Assembly (NCBI RefSeq): GCF_014145325.1
Contig: NZ_JACHTF010000001.1
Span: 248,001-312,000, forward strand
Source: Marilutibacter spongiae
Lineage (GTDB): Bacteria > Pseudomonadota > Gammaproteobacteria > Xanthomonadales > Xanthomonadaceae
DNA: 64,000 nucleotides
Direction of reading: 5' to 3'
The notes beneath the pieces were generated by a model, which saw nothing but the letters and a program-made list of their open reading frames with translations, searched no databases and was not told the DNA's origin. The position numbers were made by a program, and so were the translations under genes. This document shows, one piece after another, positions 20,402-27,551 of the stretch (positions are counted from its first letter, which is position 1; each line of letters opens with the position of its first letter).

Positions 20402-21256
20402 ATGCAGGCACACCTGGATCAGTTCCGCGTCATCAGCATGAGTCGGGTGCTGGGGGTGCAACGCAGCGGGTTCTATGCCTGGCTGCGCCGGCCCCACAGC
20501 GATCGCCATCGCGAGGACCAGCGCCTGCTGGGCCTGGTCAAGCAGGCGTGGCTGGAGAGCGGCACGGTCTACGGCTACCGCAAGATCACCGACGACCTTC
20601 GGGACCTGGGCGAGCGCTGCGGCAAGCATCGCGTGGCGCGGCTGATGAAGGGCGAAGGCCTGCGGGCGCAGGTCGGCTATGGCCGGCGACCGCGTCCGCG
20701 TGGCGGACAGGTCTCGACGGTGGCGCCGAACCGGTTGGATCGCCGGTTCGACGTGCCCGCCCCGAACACGCACTGGGTCACCGACATCACCTACATCCGC
20801 ACACACGAGGGCTGGCTGTACCTGGCGGTGGTCCTGGACCTGTACTCGCGACAAGTCGTGGGCTGGGCGATGCAGGCTCGGATGCAGGCCAACCTGGTGC
20901 TGCAGGCTTAGTTGTCGGCGGTGTGGCGACGCAAGCCGGCTCCGGGACTGATGCTGCACTCGGGCCAAGGCAGTCAGTTCACGGGGGCCGAGTGGCAGGC
21001 GTTCCTGAAGGCCCATGGCCTTGTCTGCAGCATGAGCCGGCGCGGCAACTGCCATGACAACGCAGTGGCCGAGAGCTTCTTCCAGTTGCTTAAGCGCGAG
21101 CGGATCAAGCGCAAGATCTATCTGACCTGGACCGCGGCGCGCAGCGACGTGTTCGACTACATCGAGATGTTCTACAACCCCAAGCGCCGACACGGCTCCA
21201 ATGGAGGCGTCTCTCCGGTAGAGTTCGAACGGCAAGCGGGACTTTCAGGCTCGTAG
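20402..21256 (+). pseudogene. IS3-family transposase OrfB with nonsense and active-site mutations
   Basis: The reading frame encodes the rve integrase core but is broken by TAG at 20909-20911, where related elements have Leu (QALL..AVWRRKP). The first catalytic Asp is present in HWVTDITYI (codon 20783-20785) and the Glu in DNAVAESFF (21071-21073). The second Asp, normally in HSDQGSQ, is Gly (HSGQGSQ, codon 20963-20965). Either change alone should abolish activity. The remaining parts, such as [22 protein letters not shown] and NPKRRHGS, are well conserved, so inactivation looks fairly recent. Confidence 0.9.
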
Positions 21257-21283
21257 GTGTCTATGAAACCCGGGGCGATTCAC
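21256..21283 (-). repeat. Right terminal inverted repeat of the IS3 element
   Basis: On the minus strand it begins GTGAATCGCCCCGGGTT, matching the left end exactly for 17 bases. Confidence 0.85.
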
Positions 21284-21284
21284 C

Positions 21285-22490
21285 ACCTCGGCCAACGCCA
21301 CGGTGCTCGGCTTCGGCATCACCCAGGCCGGCACCAGCGACGATGCGTACGTCAACGGCGTGTTCAACACGACCAGTTTCTGGAGCGACCCGTACGGCGG
21401 CGCCGTCGCTGGCGGCACGTCGCTTTCGTTCTCGGTGCCGCCGACGCTGACCGCCATCAACTACACGTTCACCTTCAGCGAGCCGGTCAACAATCCGGTG
21501 CTGCATGTCGACCGCCTGGGCGGCATCAACGGCGGCGTCTCCAACTCGTCCCTGTGGACGCTGGCCTCTTCCACCTCGCAAGGCGGCGCGGTAAGCATGA
21601 CCCGGCTCAGCGGCAACACACCGTTCGTGGTCAACGCCACCACGTTCCGCCGGACGGTCAACGTAAGCATCGCCGTCACCCAGCCCGAGTGCGAGAACTC
21701 GTCGGTGGGGACCGGCTGTGGCTCCATCCAGTTCAACGGTACCGGCATCACCAGCCTGACCTTCAGCGTCGCCATGATCGGGTCGGCCGGTCTGGGCGAT
21801 GGCGTCGAGTTCCGCTGGAGCACGACCGGTTCCAGCGTCGTCGTGCGCAAGCAGTCCAGCAACGGCACCGGCAGCTTCAACTTCAGCCGCGGTGGCGCAC
21901 TGGGCACCGGCACGTTCGCGCTCAATACCGCCACCAGCAATCCCGCGGTGTCGGCGACCTTCCCGGTCAGCAACCACTCCCAGGCCATCACGATCACTGA
22001 AACCCTCGTGCCGGCGGCCTTCACCCTGACCGGCGCGAGCTGCGTGGACCAGACGGGCGCGACGGTGAACGCCACGCGGACGGGAGGTGCGCTGAGCATC
22101 CCCGCGGCCAACTACGGCGCGAACCAGACCATCACCTGCACGTTCAACAACAGCTTCAACGCGGAACTGGCGGTGACCAAGACCAACACGCCGACGCAGG
22201 GCGCGAACGACCAGGCGGGCGACCGCGTGGTCTCGGGCGCGGCGACGACCTACGCGATCGTGGTGCGCAACAACGGCCCGGGGGCCGCGTCGGGTGCGAT
22301 CCTGCGCGAACCCGTCCCGACCGGCGTGAGCTGCAGTTCGGCGACCTGCGGTTCGGCCACCGGCGGCGCCGTGTGCCCCCCTGCCGGCTCGGTCACCGTC
22401 GCGGCGCTGCAGTCCGCGGCAGGCGTCTCATTGCCGACCCTGCCCGCGAACGGCTCGCTGACCTTCACGCTGCAGTGCGCGGTGCCCTGA
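21285..22490 (+). pseudogene. 3' part of a secreted DUF11-type surface protein, truncated by the IS element
   Basis: An open frame runs from the IS boundary (TTSANATVLGFG...) for about 400 codons to TGA at 22488-22490. The N-terminal half is a Ser/Thr/Gly/Asn-rich beta domain (SFWSDPYGG, ITSLTFSVAMIGSAGLGDGVEFRWS). A region with ITETLVPAAFTLTGASCVD and ITCTFNNSF follows, like the SpaA/prealbumin-type repeat, and then a DUF11 domain (LAVTKTNTP...YAIVVRNNGPGAASGA). There is no signal peptide, no ribosome-binding site and no plausible native start; the GTG at 21303 is an accident. The missing start is not on the other side of the IS, so it was deleted. Confidence 0.75.
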
Positions 22491-22538
22491 CGGCCCGGGC
22501 ACCGAGATGCCCGGCCGCAGTGGCCCGGACATGCCCGC

Positions 22539-22560
22539 GCCGCCGGCGAGCGCCGGCGGC
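22539..22560. terminator. GC-rich perfect hairpin between convergent genes
   Basis: Ten-base arms GCCGCCGGCG and CGCCGGCGGC around AG, lying between the truncated surface protein and the convergent DUF4097 gene. There is no T-run on either side, so termination would need to be Rho-assisted or the hairpin may only protect mRNA ends. Confidence 0.45.
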
Positions 22561-22577
22561 CGGGTCGATGCGGCGGT

Positions 22578-23507
22578 TCAGTAGTCGAACTGCAGGGTGA
22601 CGTCGCCGGAGAAGCTTTCCAGGTTGATGTCGGCGTCGCCACCGCCATAGCGATGGGTGAAGCTGGCGCCAGGACCGTGCCTGGGGCGCTCGATGTTCGC
22701 GTCCGGGGCGCTCAGGTCGCCGCTGAAGCTGGAGGCCTTGACCGTCGCCGACAGGCTGCGCGGGAAATGCAGGTCGACGTCGCCGCTGACCGATTCGATG
22801 TCGATGCGGGCGTTGGGGGCCAGCGCGGTGCGCAGGTCGAAATCGCCGGATACGGTCTCGCCGGAGAACCGGCGAAGCTGGCTGTCGATCACGCGGACCT
22901 CGACCTCGCCCGAGACACTGTCGATGGCCACCTCGCCGTCGAGCCGGCCGGAGAGACGGATGTCGCCCGAGACGCTGTCGATGGACACGTTGCGGCTGTT
23001 GACGGTGAGCTTCAGGTCGCCGCTGACGCTGTCCACGCTCAGTTCGCCCGGTGCGCCGGCCACCGTGGCGTCGCCGCTGACGGTGTCGATGGAGAGCGAA
23101 TCGGGGGCGACACCGGCGACGTCGATGTCCGCCGAGACCGAGTCGATCTCCAGGTTGGCGCGCAAGGGCACCATCACGACCAGGTCGCTGGGCTCGCTCT
23201 TGTCGCTGCTGGTGAAGAAGCCCAGGCCGCTGCCGCGGTTGGGGTACTTCACTTCTATGTCGAGGTGGCGCTTGTCGCCGGTGATCTCCAGCTTCTCGAC
23301 GCCCTTGCCGAGCGTGCCGGTGATCTGGACCTCGGCGCGGTCCCAGGCGCGCACTTCGATGCGCCCCTTGAGGTTGTCGATGTCCACGCTGCCGCGCGGG
23401 TCGAGCGGACGGGTCTCGTTGATGGGCGTACCGGCGAGGGCGGGCAGCGCCGCCACGAAGAGGGCGGAGGCCAGCACGGGTGAGGCAATGGATTGGAATC
23501 GGGTCAT
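22578..23507 (-). CDS. DUF4097 family exported beta-repeat protein
   Basis: A 309-residue precursor with a signal peptide (MTRFQSIASPVLASALFVAALPALAG). The mature protein is built from about nine copies of a short unit of the form D-[ST]-V-S-G-[DE]-[ILV]-x-[LV], for example IDTVSGDATV, VDSVSGDLKL and IESVSGDVDL, which predicts a right-handed beta-solenoid (DUF4097/adhesin-like). It is the last gene of an operon with an anti-sigma-like gene and an ECF sigma gene, 12 bases after the former. The family often accompanies envelope-stress sigma systems; its function is unknown. Periplasmic or surface location is inferred. Confidence 0.8.
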   Translation of the reverse strand: MTRFQSIASPVLASALFVAALPALAGTPINETRPLDPRGSVDIDNLKGRIEVRAWDRAEVQITGTLGKGVEKLEITGDKRHLDIEVKYPNRGSGLGFFTSSDKSEPSDLVVMVPLRANLEIDSVSADIDVAGVAPDSLSIDTVSGDATVAGAPGELSVDSVSGDLKLTVNSRNVSIDSVSGDIRLSGRLDGEVAIDSVSGEVEVRVIDSQLRRFSGETVSGDFDLRTALAPNARIDIESVSGDVDLHFPRSLSATVKASSFSGDLSAPDANIERPRHGPGASFTHRYGGGDADINLESFSGDVTLQFDY

Positions 23508-23519
23508 GGCGGGCTCCGG

Positions 23520-24092
23520 TCAGGTATTGAGCATGCGCTGGCTCAGCGCGAGGCGTTGGGCGTAGGTGCGACGCAACTGGTCGAGCAGCAGGCGCGAATC
23601 GGGTTGCTGGGCGAGGGCGTCGAGGATCATGTCGGCATTGCGGTCCAGGTCGTTGATCGCCGGTTGCAGGCTCGGGTCGCCCGGCACGGCGCCCAGGGCG
23701 TTGAACGCGGCCTGGTATTGCCGGGTCAGCCCCGCGACTTCGCGCTGGTAGGCCCAGGCGGGGTCGGCGGCCGGGGGCGCCTGCGTGGCCGGCGCGCCGG
23801 TCGTCGCGACACCGGCCCCGGCCGGCGCATCGCCGGCGGGAGGCAGGTACCAGCCCAGCGTCGTGGCCACCAGCAGCAGGCTGGCCGCGAGGGCGAGAGG
23901 GGCCAGCCAGCGGCGCCGCGAGCGCGCGGTGGGTGGCGTCGTCGTCGCGGTGCGCGGCGTCAGGCGACCGGCGATGCCGGGCCACAGGTCGTGCGAGGGA
24001 GCCGCGTCGGTGCGCAGCCCGCGAAGCTGCCAGCGCAGGTCATCGGGCAGCGGGGCATCGGGCGTGTGATCGGTATCGGTTTCGTGTGTCAT
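23520..24092 (-). CDS. Probable membrane anti-sigma factor
   Basis: A 190-residue protein with a cytoplasmic N-terminus that includes PSHDLWPGIAGRL, a pattern shared by many anti-sigma domains, then a basic stretch (RSRRRW) and one membrane helix near residues 62-82 (WLAPLALAASLLLVATTLGWYL). The periplasmic part is Pro/Ala-rich and then helical (EVAGLTRQYQAAFNALG). No HxxxCxxC zinc motif is visible, so it is not a ZAS-type factor. Its ATG overlaps the sigma-factor stop (ATGA). The assignment rests on this coupling, the topology and the DLWPGI motif; direct homology is not certain. Confidence 0.65.
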   Translation of the reverse strand: MTHETDTDHTPDAPLPDDLRWQLRGLRTDAAPSHDLWPGIAGRLTPRTATTTPPTARSRRRWLAPLALAASLLLVATTLGWYLPPAGDAPAGAGVATTGAPATQAPPAADPAWAYQREVAGLTRQYQAAFNALGAVPGDPSLQPAINDLDRNADMILDALAQQPDSRLLLDQLRRTYAQRLALSQRMLNT

Positions 24093-24709
24093 GGGATGTC
24101 TCCGGACCAGGCGGCCTCGCCGAGCCGTTCGCGCAACAGATGGCGCGCGCGATGCAGTTGCGCCTTGGAACTGCCGACCGCCATGCCCAGCTCGGCGGCG
24201 ATTTCCTCGTGCTTCCAGCCTTCCACGTCGTACAGCACCAGGACGGCGCGGGCACGCGGCGGCAGGCTGGCGACCGCGCGCTCCAGGTCCATGGAAAGCG
24301 CGGTGGTATGGCCGGCCGAGTCGGCCTGGCCGAGCAGGTCGAAGGCATCGTCGTCGCCCTCGTGCTGCGGCCGGCTGCGCTGGCTGCGCATGTCCATGAG
24401 CGCGGTGTTGACCGCCAGCCGGTGCAGCCAGGTCGAGAACGCCGCCTCGAACCGGAAAGCCGGCAGCGCCTGCCAGGCCCGGACGAAGGCCTCCTGGGTG
24501 AGGTCTTCCGCGCGGGTGCCGTGATGCCCGACCAGGCGGCCGATCACGCCGTGGACGCGGCCTGAATGGCGCCGGTACAAGGCCTCGAAGGCCACGACGT
24601 CGCCCTCGACCGCGGCGCGGACCAGGCTCGCTTCGACGTCGGCGCCGGCCGCAGCGTCGGCGGGGGCGTCTTCGGCGAGGGGCGGGAGTTCGGCCACGGC
24701 GTTCAGCAT
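24089..24709 (-). CDS. ECF-type RNA polymerase sigma factor
   Basis: A 206-residue sigma-70 family protein with region 2 (FEALYRRHSGRVHGVIGRLVG, then AEDLTQEAFVRAWQALPAFR and FSTWLHRLAVNTALMDMR) and region 4 (LPPRARAVLVLYDVEGWKHEEIAAELGMAVGSSKAQLHRAR). Regions 1 and 3 are absent, as expected for ECF factors. The acidic loop between them (EGDDDAFDLL) is typical. I took the ATG at 24709; a GTG at 24715 is also in frame. It heads a three-gene operon and probably controls its own promoter in the 127-base gap before recQ, but I see no clear ECF promoter there. Confidence 0.9.
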   Translation of the reverse strand: MLNAVAELPPLAEDAPADAAAGADVEASLVRAAVEGDVVAFEALYRRHSGRVHGVIGRLVGHHGTRAEDLTQEAFVRAWQALPAFRFEAAFSTWLHRLAVNTALMDMRSQRSRPQHEGDDDAFDLLGQADSAGHTTALSMDLERAVASLPPRARAVLVLYDVEGWKHEEIAAELGMAVGSSKAQLHRARHLLRERLGEAAWSGDIP

Positions 24710-24836
24710 AACCACTCTGATGCCGGTTGCCCGCCGGGGGTTTAAGCCGGGCCCGTCACGTTTCCGGAGAGCCGGTGCCGCACCGGCGATCCGATGCGTT
24801 GGACGGGGCCGGCGTCCGCCGGCTTGCCCGCCCGCG

Positions 24837-26678
24837 TCATTCCAGGCGGGCCAGGTGGTCGAGCAGGTCCCCGGCGTAGCGTTCGAGCTTGCGGGCGCCG
24901 ATCCCGGGGATCTCCGCCAGCGCGCCTTCGTTGCCCGGCGCGGCCTCGGCGATCGCGCGCAGGGTACTGTCGTGGAAAATCACGTAGGCGGGCACGTTCT
25001 GCTCCTTGGCGACCGCGGCGCGCCATTCGCGCAGGGCGTGGAAGCGGCCCAGCGCCTCGGCATCGAGGTCGGCCTCGATCATCGAGGAGCGGTGGGTGCG
25101 CCCGCGGCGGCGCGGTTCGGGCTCGTGCCGGAAGGACAGGCGGCGCTCGCCGCGCAGGACGGCGCCGCTGGACGCGGTCAGCCGCAGTGCGTTGTAGCGC
25201 TCGGCATCGGCTTCCAGCAGTCCGGCGGCGACCAGCTGGCGGAATACGCCGCGCCATTGCCGCGCGTCGAGGTCGCGCCCGATCGCCCAGGTGCTGAGGG
25301 CGTCGTGGCCGAACTGCTGGACCTTGTCGGTGTCCTTGCCGACGAGGATGTCGATCAGGTGGCCGGCGCCGAAGCGCTGGCCGCTGCGGTAGACGCAGGA
25401 GAGCGCCTTGCGCGCGGCCTCGGTGCCGTCCCAGGTCTCGGGTGGCTCCAGGCAGTTGTCGCAGTTGCCGCAGCCGCCGCCGTGGGCGCCGGCATAGTCC
25501 TCGCCGAACCAGCCGAGCAGGGCCTGGCGCCGGCAGCCGGTCGATTCGCAATAGCCGAGGAGGGCGTCGAGTTTGTTGCGCTCCAGGTGCTTGCGCTCGT
25601 CGCTGGCTTCGCCGCGGTCGATGAGCGCGCGCAGGTTGACCACGTCGCCCAGACCGTAGCTCAACCAGGCCTCGGCCGGCCCCCCGTCGCGGCCGGCACG
25701 GCCGGTTTCCTGGTAATAGCCTTCCACCGACTTGGGCAGGTCGACGTGGGCGACGAAGCGAACGTCCGGCTTGTCGATGCCCATGCCGAAGGCGATCGTC
25801 GCGACCATCACCACGCCGTCGGCCTGGAGGAAATGGCGCTGGTTGGCGGCACGCGTCTCGGCCGGCAGGCCCGCGTGGTAGGGCAGGGCGTGCACCCCGG
25901 CTTCGACCAGCTGTTCGGCGATGGCTTCCACCCGCCTGCGCGAGAACGCGTACACGATGCCGCTCTCGCCCTCGTGCCCGCGCAGGAAGTCCAGCAGCTG
26001 GCGGCTGCCGGCGCCATCCTTGTGCACGACCCGGTAGCGGATGTTGGGACGGTCGAACGAACTGACGAACTGCCGGGCATCTTCCAGCGCCAGGCGCTCG
26101 ACGATCTCGCGCCGCGTGGGCGCGTCCGCGGTGGCGGTGAGGGCGATGCGCGGGACGTCCGGCCAGCGCTCGTGCAGGACGGTCAGCTGGCGGTACTCGG
26201 GCCGGAAGTCGTGGCCCCATTGCGAGACGCAGTGGGCCTCGTCGATCGCGAACAGGGCGACCTGGCCGCGTTCGTGCGCGCGCCCCACCAGGTCCAGCAT
26301 GCGCCCGCCGAGCAAACGCTCGGGGGCCACGTAGAGCAGGTCCAGGTCGCCGTCCAGCCACTGTCGCTCGATCCCGGCAGCGGCCTGGGCATCGAGCGAA
26401 GAGTTCAGGCTGGCCGCGCGAACGCCCAGCTGGCGCAGGCCCTCGACCTGGTCCTGCATGAGCGCGATCAGGGGAGAGACGACGATCGCGCAACCATCGC
26501 GCAGCATCGCCGGCAACTGGTAGCACAGCGATTTGCCGCCGCCGGTGGGCATCAGGACCAGGGCATCGCCGCCCTCGGCGACCCGCTCGACGATGGCCGC
26601 CTGCTCGCCCCGGAAGGCCGGGTGGCCGAAGGTGTCGCGGAGGAGGTCGAGGGCGTGGTCGAGGGTGTCGCGGGGCAT
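24837..26678 (-). CDS. recQ: ATP-dependent DNA helicase RecQ
   Basis: A 3'-5' helicase that helps start recombination and rescue forks. The 613 residues are the normal length: Walker [16 protein letters not shown] near residue 43, [18 protein letters not shown], motif [12 protein letters not shown], the RQC domain with its four zinc-binding cysteines (CESTGC and CGNCDNC), and a C-terminal HRDC domain ([19 protein letters not shown]). The gene is monocistronic-looking; a miniature inverted-repeat element lies just upstream of its start side. Confidence 0.97.
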   Translation of the reverse strand: MPRDTLDHALDLLRDTFGHPAFRGEQAAIVERVAEGGDALVLMPTGGGKSLCYQLPAMLRDGCAIVVSPLIALMQDQVEGLRQLGVRAASLNSSLDAQAAAGIERQWLDGDLDLLYVAPERLLGGRMLDLVGRAHERGQVALFAIDEAHCVSQWGHDFRPEYRQLTVLHERWPDVPRIALTATADAPTRREIVERLALEDARQFVSSFDRPNIRYRVVHKDGAGSRQLLDFLRGHEGESGIVYAFSRRRVEAIAEQLVEAGVHALPYHAGLPAETRAANQRHFLQADGVVMVATIAFGMGIDKPDVRFVAHVDLPKSVEGYYQETGRAGRDGGPAEAWLSYGLGDVVNLRALIDRGEASDERKHLERNKLDALLGYCESTGCRRQALLGWFGEDYAGAHGGGCGNCDNCLEPPETWDGTEAARKALSCVYRSGQRFGAGHLIDILVGKDTDKVQQFGHDALSTWAIGRDLDARQWRGVFRQLVAAGLLEADAERYNALRLTASSGAVLRGERRLSFRHEPEPRRRGRTHRSSMIEADLDAEALGRFHALREWRAAVAKEQNVPAYVIFHDSTLRAIAEAAPGNEGALAEIPGIGARKLERYAGDLLDHLARLE

Positions 26679-26739
26679 CCGCCTAGGGTACCAAGGGAGG
26701 CGAGGGCGGAGGGGGGTGGATCAGGGGAGGGGTCTGGAA

Positions 26740-26820
26740 AAATGGGGTCAGAGTCATTTTTCCGTCGGTCCAGGTCGCTTCACCTTGCAGCCTGCAGGAA
26801 AAATGACTCTGACCCCATTT
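26740..26820. repeat. Miniature inverted-repeat element with GGGTCAGAGT arms
   Basis: Two perfect 24-base arms (26740-26763 and 26797-26820) face each other across a 33-base centre. The arm contains AAATGGGGTCAGAGTCATTT, a sequence I recognise as recurring near REP-associated tyrosine transposases (RAYTs) in xanthomonads and other proteobacteria. No transposase lies inside. It sits between recQ and the end of dps. It can form a long cruciform or hairpin RNA. Confidence 0.75.
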
Positions 26821-26848
26821 CTTGGGATCGGGAGCGCATTGTGCAGTG

Positions 26849-26875
26849 CGCGGGCTTCGCAAAGCGAAGCCCGCG
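26849..26875. terminator. Twelve-base perfect hairpin after dps
   Basis: CGCGGGCTTCGC and GCGAAGCCCGCG around a three-base AAA loop, 27 bases beyond the dps stop on the minus strand. It lacks a T-run, so it may be a Rho-independent terminator of weak type, a REP-like palindrome or an mRNA end protector. Confidence 0.5.
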
Positions 26876-26901
26876 GTCGCCAGACGCGCAGCGTTGCGAC
26901 T

Positions 26902-27468
26902 TCACTGCAGCAGCGAGCGCAGCATCCAGGCGGTCTTCTCGTGGACCTGCAGGCGCTGGGTCATCAGGTCGACGGTGGGGTCGTCGCCGGCGCTTTCGGC
27001 GGTCTTGAGGGTCTTGCGTGCAGTGCGGCAGACGGCTTCGTTGCCGACGGTGAGCTGGCGCACCATCTCCTTCCAGTCGGCGGCGTCGGTCAGTCCCGGT
27101 TCCTCGGGGATCGAGGACAGGCGGGTGAACTCGGCGTAGGAGCCCGGCGCATTGAAGCCCAGGGCGCGGATGCGCTCGGCGACCTCGTCCAGCGCGGTCC
27201 ACTGCTCGGTGTACTGCCCCTCGAACATCACGTGCAGGGCGTTGAACATCGGGCCGGTGACGTTCCAGTGGAAGTTGTGGGTCTTGAGGTACAGCGTGTA
27301 GGCGTCGGCGAGGAAATGCGACAGGCCGTCGGAGACCTTCTTGCGGTCGCTGGCCGAGATGCCGATGTCGATGGCCGGCGCGCTGGAGCCGGGTGCCGGG
27401 GATGCGGCCGGCTTGGGGGCCTTGCTCGCGGCCTTCTTGGCCGGCTTCGAGGTCTTGGACTTGGCCAT
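26902..27468 (-). CDS. dps: Dps-family DNA-binding ferritin-like protein
   Basis: Stores iron and protects DNA under oxidative or stationary-phase stress. The 188-residue product has a Lys/Ala/Pro-rich tail (residues 2-30, with repeats of KPAKKAASKAPKP type) expected to bind DNA, then the ferritin fold. Ferroxidase ligands are visible in THNFHW (His67), ALHVMFEG (His79, Glu83) and DEVAERI (Asp94, Glu98). I chose the ATG at 27468 since AGGAG lies nine bases before it; the longer reading is unsupported. Divergent from hrpA across 83 bases. Confidence 0.93.
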   Translation of the reverse strand: MAKSKTSKPAKKAASKAPKPAASPAPGSSAPAIDIGISASDRKKVSDGLSHFLADAYTLYLKTHNFHWNVTGPMFNALHVMFEGQYTEQWTALDEVAERIRALGFNAPGSYAEFTRLSSIPEEPGLTDAADWKEMVRQLTVGNEAVCRTARKTLKTAESAGDDPTVDLMTQRLQVHEKTAWMLRSLLQ

Positions 27469-27551
27469 GCGGTTTCTCCTTTGCAAGGGGTTGGGGCGAC
27501 AATGGCCGCCCCGGTTCGCCATGTTGAAAGTGATAGCGGTTCAAACAACAG

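Larger units (their letters stand above)
20048..21283 (+). mobile_element. IS3-family insertion sequence, inactivated
   Basis: About 1.23 kb bounded by inverted ends that begin GTGAATCGCCCCGGGTT on the left and read the same on the opposite strand at the right. Inside are orfA and orfB in the -1 relation typical of IS3 elements, with AAAAAG at 20352-20357 as a likely slippage site. Transposition is ruled out by a stop codon in orfB and by loss of a catalytic aspartate. The bases outside the two ends do not match as a 3-4 bp target duplication. Confidence 0.9.

Noticed and set aside
20234-20911. Independent 225-codon protein
   Set aside because: The part before 20402 is the out-of-frame reading of orfA; the remainder is the first part of the broken orfB.
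20040-21290. Target-site duplication around the IS3 element
   Set aside because: Several boundary choices were tried (20045-20048 against 21283-21286) and none gives matching 3-4 bp repeats.
26740-26820. Terminator of recQ or dps
   Set aside because: It lies at the start side of recQ, and its arms match a dispersed mobile-type sequence; a nearer hairpin at 26849-26875 better serves dps.
27469-27551. OxyR operator in the dps-hrpA gap
   Set aside because: A GATAGCGG...CAGATGG stretch matches only one of the four ATAG/CTAT quarter-sites convincingly.
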